In this document: positions 14,101 to 16,846 of the stretch, piece by piece
How the letters are laid out: every line of letters starts with the position of its first letter
Position numbering within the stretch: position 1 is the first letter of the stretch
NCBI GenBank assembly: GCA_964524225.1
Contig: CAZGEW010000029.1
Coordinates: forward strand, 1-16,846
Origin: GCA-2688775 sp964524225
GTDB taxonomy: Archaea; Nanobdellota; Nanobdellia; Woesearchaeales; GW2011-AR4
Length of the DNA stretch: 16,846 bases
Direction of reading: 5' to 3'
Notes under the pieces: model-generated
The model's input: the letters and a program-made list of their open reading frames with translations, nothing else
Told to the model about the DNA's origin: nothing
The model's database searches: none
Translations under genes and position numbers: made by a program

Positions 14101-16846
14101 GCTAATTTGTAATGTGTAATTAATAAAGTTGCCTTCAACTGTTTCACTCCAGTTAAATGTCGGAGTTAGATTAGAGCTTACTGTATTATTTAATGGATTT
14201 AACAAGCTAAATGCAGCAGGCGAACTTGTGTCAACTTTAACAGTAAAGTTTGTATTGTTGAATGCATTATTAGATGCATTATCATAGCATCTAACGTTCC
14301 ATACAAATGTATTATTAACTGACTCATTAACGTTAAACTCAAATGATGTTGCAACATTGCTTACAACACTTATATTTGTTAAGTTTTCGTAAAAGCTTGA
14401 GGCATTGTAATTGTGGTATAAAGAGCAATTCTTTAAATTTGCGTCAAATGCTGTAAATGTAAAGGTAGCTTTGTAGTTGCCTCCTGTAAATGTATTGTTA
14501 GCAGGGCTGTCTAATCTAACAACAGGGTTTGTTAAGTCAACCGTATAATTAAACCATGAGCTATTTACGCTGTTTCCAGCTTGGTCATAAGCAACAACTC
14601 GCCAAAACCATATTCTCTCAGCTGTCACATTTATAGTTGCATTTGTTTCTGTTATAGTAAAAGAATATGCAGAATAGTTTATTATCTCAAAATTAGTTCC
14701 ATTAGAGATTTGTAATGTGTAATTAATAAAGTTGCCTTCAACTGTTCTGTTCCAAGTAAAATTTATACTTAGATTATTGCTTATTGTATTATTTAATGGA
14801 AGAGATAAGTTAAATGGTGTTGGAACAGCTGTGTCAATTCTGGCTGTGAAATTAGAGCCATTAAATGCAAAGCTTCCAAAACTGTTATTGCATCTAACAT
14901 CCCATCTGAATAAGCTGTCATTTACAGTTATTGCTGGGAATGAAACTGATGTGGCATTAGCTAAACTACTTTCTATTGATACATTTTCTTGCCATGTGCC
15001 ACTAAAGTTATGGTATAAAGTGCAATTGGATAAATATGAACCAAATGGTGTGACAGTTGTAATAAATGATGCTCCACTCCAACTATTGTTAGCTGGACTA
15101 TCTAATCTTACAACTGGAGCCACATCTTCTGTTGCAGTATAATTAGTGAATTGACTTACATTAAAGATGAGAATGCCTGTTGATGAGGAATAGCTTAAAT
15201 TAGTGCAAATAGTGGATGGGCATGCTAAAGCATTTCTCAGGATTCCTATACCAGCTAAGAATATGCCTTTCAAAGTCAAATTAGCACTTAAATTTAAATA
15301 GCCACCTTCTGAATTAACAGAAATTAAATTATTTGTTATGTTAATACTTTTGTTAATATCAACACTTGCATAGCCACTAACCCTATTGATAAATTCAACT
15401 CTGCCAAATTCATTTTCTTTTACTAAGAATGGAGCTGGAGTTATGTTTGCTTGAGAAACATTAATGGTGACATTATAGAATAATTTTATTGTTCCATTTA
15501 ATCCAGAACTTGTCCCTGTTCCATTAGTAGCATTTAATACAGCGGAAGTATTTAAAAATAGTTGATATGCGCTTAATGTTATATTTCCTGATAAATTGCC
15601 TGTAGCTGTTATTGAATTTGTTACGGTTAAGTCATTTGTCACATTTATTGTTATTGAGCCGCCATTGCCGTTATTACAGACTCCAAGAGGGCCTCTGTTA
15701 GCATTTAATTTTGCTACGCTAACTGTTGAGCCTGATATCTGAATTATGCCTCCATTTCCTCTTAAAGTGTCACTACAGCCATTTATCCATCCATTACTTC
15801 CTAAGACTCTAATTATGCCGCTTATGTTGATAAGAGATGCATTAAGCTTAATTATGCCTCCGTCCCCAAATCCGTGCATATTTGTATTAATAAACTCACT
15901 GCTTGAACTTATCTCAGAATTAGCTCCAACATATATTTGTGAAGCATTTATTGTTATAGTGCCTCCGTCTCCTGACTTAGACAGGGTATTTGTGTCAAGA
16001 ACGCTGCCACCATCACTTGAGATATTGCCATTGCTTAAATTGAGAACATTAACAATTATTGTGAAGTTGTCTCCTGATTGGCACCTTTTAGTAAAGCAAT
16101 CTTTCCCATCGCCATTAAGCCTTGCGCCATCTCCTATTGTAAAATTCTTGCCGCTTAAATTCAGAACATAATTTGGTGGAACTCTAATGCCTTTTGTAAT
16201 CTTACAGCTTTTGCTGAAATCAGCATCAAATATTGTTCCATTATTGCATGGACTAAAAGTATTGTTAATAAATATTTGACCATCTCTGCCGCTTGTCCTT
16301 GAATAACTTCCTCCGCATGCACTAATTTTCCCTTTTTCAACATTGATTAATCCGGTATTTGCGATAGTAATTGCTGTTATATTGATTGTACCCCCATCTC
16401 CTCTTAGACCGTTAAAAGCACAAGTATCCTTTCTGCCATTCCCTCCAACAGCTCTCACAGTTCCAGTTATATTAACAAGGGTGGCATTAAAGTTGATAGT
16501 TCCCCCATTGCCACCTATAAAATTATTTGTGCTAGCTATAACATAATCGCTGCTTGCGCTTATCTCAGCGTTATCACTAACATAAATTTTTGAGGCATTA
16601 ATTGTTATAATGCCGCCTTTTCCAGAATAATGGCTACTAACATCACCAAGAGCACTGCCGCCGTCTACCAATATCTTTCCGCTTACATTAACAACTTGTG
16701 CAGAGATTGTTAAATTACCGCCACTTACGCAGGTGTCAGATGTACAACTATAACCGCTCAAATTAATCAATCCACCACTTTCTATTGTTAGATTTCCTGT
16801 TAAGTTAATTCTCAAACTTACAGGAGTGCTGTTTACCCAAGCGCCT
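11101..16846 (-). CDS. giant sequon-rich surface glycoprotein, 5' end outside window
   Basis: The frame stays open to the right edge, so the apparent TTG at 16815 is an internal Leu and the signal peptide lies outside; residues here count from that codon (1904 visible). Order: two beta-helix-like modules rich in GG(T/I)I(T/N)IN (about 8-395); more beta-rich sequence to 560; Ig/FN3-like domains (566-1460), the first pair duplicated; an archaeal surface-protein domain with LRMYKC...WTQLTTTL (about 1463-1620); a Thr/Val then Ser/Gly linker (1621-1650); a CARDB/NEW3-like beta domain (1651-1760); a helical stretch (1761-1825); one membrane helix (1841-1862); and a basic 42-residue tail. About 148 N-x-S/T sequons and 22 cysteines indicate an exported, heavily glycosylated, disulfide-bonded protein anchored by its C-terminus. 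It precedes the MoxR genes by 8 bases at its stop. An S-layer-like coat or adhesin role is inferred. Confidence 0.9.
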   Translation of the reverse strand, partial: GAWVNSTPVSLRINLTGNLTIESGGLINLSGYSCTSDTCVSGGNLTISAQVVNVSGKILVDGGSALGDVSSHYSGKGGIITINASKIYVSDNAEISASSDYVIASTNNFIGGNGGTINFNATLVNITGTVRAVGGNGRKDTCAFNGLRGDGGTINITAITIANTGLINVEKGKISACGGSYSRTSGRDGQIFINNTFSPCNNGTIFDADFSKSCKITKGIRVPPNYVLNLSGKNFTIGDGARLNGDGKDCFTKRCQSGDNFTIIVNVLNLSNGNISSDGGSVLDTNTLSKSGDGGTITINASQIYVGANSEISSSSEFINTNMHGFGDGGIIKLNASLINISGIIRVLGSNGWINGCSDTLRGNGGIIQISGSTVSVAKLNANRGPLGVCNNGNGGSITINVTNDLTVTNSITATGNLSGNITLSAYQLFLNTSAVLNATNGTGTSSGLNGTIKLFYNVTINVSQANITPAPFLVKENEFGRVEFINRVSGYASVDINKSINITNNLISVNSEGGYLNLSANLTLKGIFLAGIGILRNALACPSTICTNLSYSSSTGILIFNVSQFTNYTATEDVAPVVRLDSPANNSWSGASFITTVTPFGSYLSNCTLYHNFSGTWQENVSIESSLANATSVSFPAITVNDSLFRWDVRCNNSFGSFAFNGSNFTARIDTAVPTPFNLSLPLNNTISNNLSINFTWNRTVEGNFINYTLQISNGTNFEIINYSAYSFTITETNATINVTAERIWFWRVVAYDQAGNSVNSSWFNYTVDLTNPVVRLDSPANNTFTGGNYKATFTFTAFDANLKNCSLYHNYNASSFYENLTNISVVSNVATSFEFNVNESVNNTFVWNVRCYDNASNNAFNNTNFTVKVDTSSPAAFSLLNPLNNTVSSNLTPTFNWSETVEGNFINYTLQISNSSNFEIINYTNSSTVLTLPNATARLATNKSWYWRVIAFDSPGNNFTTGYFIYTTDTLSPNVTILNVTPNPAELSFENVTVNWTSSDIHLNISIVNVTYPNGSLLANFTANFTLTTTNLSVRGNYTITLFANDSAGNANTTSLQLKVQDTTSPTAFTLLTPSDGTRSANLTPKLAWQNTTEADFNNYTIELSTSSAFSFINRSLRAAGNVTNSSIEITTALDAPLNWSWRVIAYDSSNNSRISTNAFRYETYINTEPTIPNNTAPSNNTIILFNNFNFTWNVSTDVDNDNVTYELLISRDTAFTDIDLNSTIGSSHYDLSSNLANLSHGRRYWKVRAYDGLNYSNYSTYFDVTSVVAVLNITTPIENLKIYSGNTTQINVTEINGTDWIQNVTVEFNGTNYSTTNTSNNWTVNISFSSLRSKYMNITAYSYNQTNNLTAQAKRTVIFSRVNPNPTINYICSNETYALNNTNVTIKLKSSLDVVINYSNVTLTDPSNVVSVLNITLTKDELVDSDLIVYHYNATYLLNQTGNYTLNATVLDTEGKYANKSYTFYAVTAVKTINVSSLNISKKIFKDICTNEPIANGTSLTITIPEDAFFNIEISTTKPTIVFNRVNVTNTTTLLNYTDLERNISAPSGQRIVTEFEIKTNLTQFDNITVSYNYSSIESALDNENNLRMYKCNSQASCTWTQLTTTLNTTTNVISTVVNSLSVFLVSETATTVQTQTVTNTVTNTVTSSSGGGGSLIDVPKIVRLEVTIPQPLSMYLNDTLTLPIVVRNTGEMEIKNISLDIINHSNYLETKILETKFDKLGINESITTNILFTTFNQTGRTEATFIASGKDPSIKTTSKIYIDIIERFKENKTIVIEKVKFLADLFKENPECLELNELLKQAEEASKKGEFEKAQALTEAAINSCRQIISYKTKTPEIKQEKKQFRFKIIVPITIALILIALAILLYFRKNIHFKKPTFKLHSKHKKMRNAQQSRAEEHSIKKIFKSRRM
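14105..14143 (-). repeat. 39-bp identical repeat, copy 1
   Basis: This stretch is identical base for base to 14708-14746, 603 bases away, and encodes TVEGNFINYTLQI in both. Identity at silent positions, while the flanks differ, points to recent duplication or gene conversion between the two Ig/FN3 units. Confidence 0.85.
14708..14746 (-). repeat. 39-bp identical repeat, copy 2
   Basis: Second copy of the identical 39-base stretch also present at 14105-14143, lying in the first Ig/FN3 unit of the surface glycoprotein. Confidence 0.85.
15631..16794 (-). repeat. two beta-helix-like modules of about 217 residues
   Basis: Residues about 8-190 and 224-395 align at an offset of 217. Each has a short CxxxxC loop (24/29 and 240/245), a DGGS turn, GG(I/T)ITINAS(K/Q)IYV, a second GG(T/I)I strand with NATLVNITG or NASLINISG, and a later Cys pair (132/167 and 347/380). 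The short GG-turn and I/V/N-rich strand rhythm is typical of right-handed parallel beta-helices. Confidence 0.8.

Larger units (their letters stand above)
13927..15120 (-). repeat. tandem duplicated Ig/FN3 domain pair
   Basis: Two consecutive units of about 200 residues (566-763 and 764-963) each start PVVRLDSPANN, contain a Cys-Cys pair (598/642 and 797/843), and continue with a second domain containing TVEGNFINYTLQISN and a WRV(V/I)A(Y/F)D strand. They are a clear internal duplication within the surface glycoprotein. Confidence 0.85.

Noticed and set aside
14732..16171. Long plus-strand open frames opposite the giant glycoprotein (14732-15142, 15746-16171)
   Set aside because: They mirror the repetitive Asn/Ser/Thr-rich coding strand, have no start signals, and give low-complexity hydrophobic products; they are antisense shadows.

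Overview
The window reads as chromosomal DNA of an AT-rich archaeon, most likely a DPANN lineage of the Woesearchaeota/Pacearchaeota kind. The archaeal assignment is firm: it has a two-ring Cdc48/VAT ATPase, the archaea-specific amidotransferase subunit GatD, TATA-box promoters placed for leaderless transcripts, a tRNA gene with no encoded CCA, and a surface protein saturated with N-glycosylation sequons. The finer placement is inference.

Left part (1-7521), mostly plus strand. Positions 1-70 hold nothing I can assign. A cdc48 gene follows, interrupted by a complete 492-residue intein with a LAGLIDADG endonuclease domain, inserted between Walker A and Walker B of the first ATPase ring. Two small hairpins sit just after its stop. 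Next is gatD, which leads into two small membrane-protein genes; the first is only 51 codons long and is marked by a very strong Shine-Dalgarno. An Lrp/AsnC regulator on the minus strand converges on these with a 4-base overlap. It is divergent from a stand-alone N-terminal-domain asparaginase, with an inverted repeat across that gene's promoter. A MIP18/DUF59-family gene ends this part, preceded by a perfect 11-bp inverted repeat.

Middle (7522-7786): a convergent T-rich spacer with a short hairpin, then tRNA-Val(CAC) on the minus strand.

Right part (7787-16846), one minus-strand operon. In transcription order it encodes a giant surface glycoprotein (start beyond the right edge), a 152-residue charged helical protein, a MoxR AAA+ ATPase, a DUF58 protein with a MIDAS motif, and a BatA-like membrane VWA protein. 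Junctions are 8 and 14 bases, a 4-base ATGA overlap, and 2 bases, so the five are very probably co-transcribed. MoxR and VWA proteins are usually seen as a chaperone-like pair acting on envelope or metal-cofactor targets. Here the obvious candidate client is the glycoprotein, which has about 148 sequons, 22 pairable cysteines, beta-helix and Ig/FN3-like repeats, one C-terminal membrane helix and a basic cytoplasmic tail. This is the most interesting system in the window.

A general pattern: genes that begin a transcript have a TATA-like box 25-33 bases before the ATG and no clear Shine-Dalgarno, whereas most genes inside operons carry a GGTG-type ribosome binding site.
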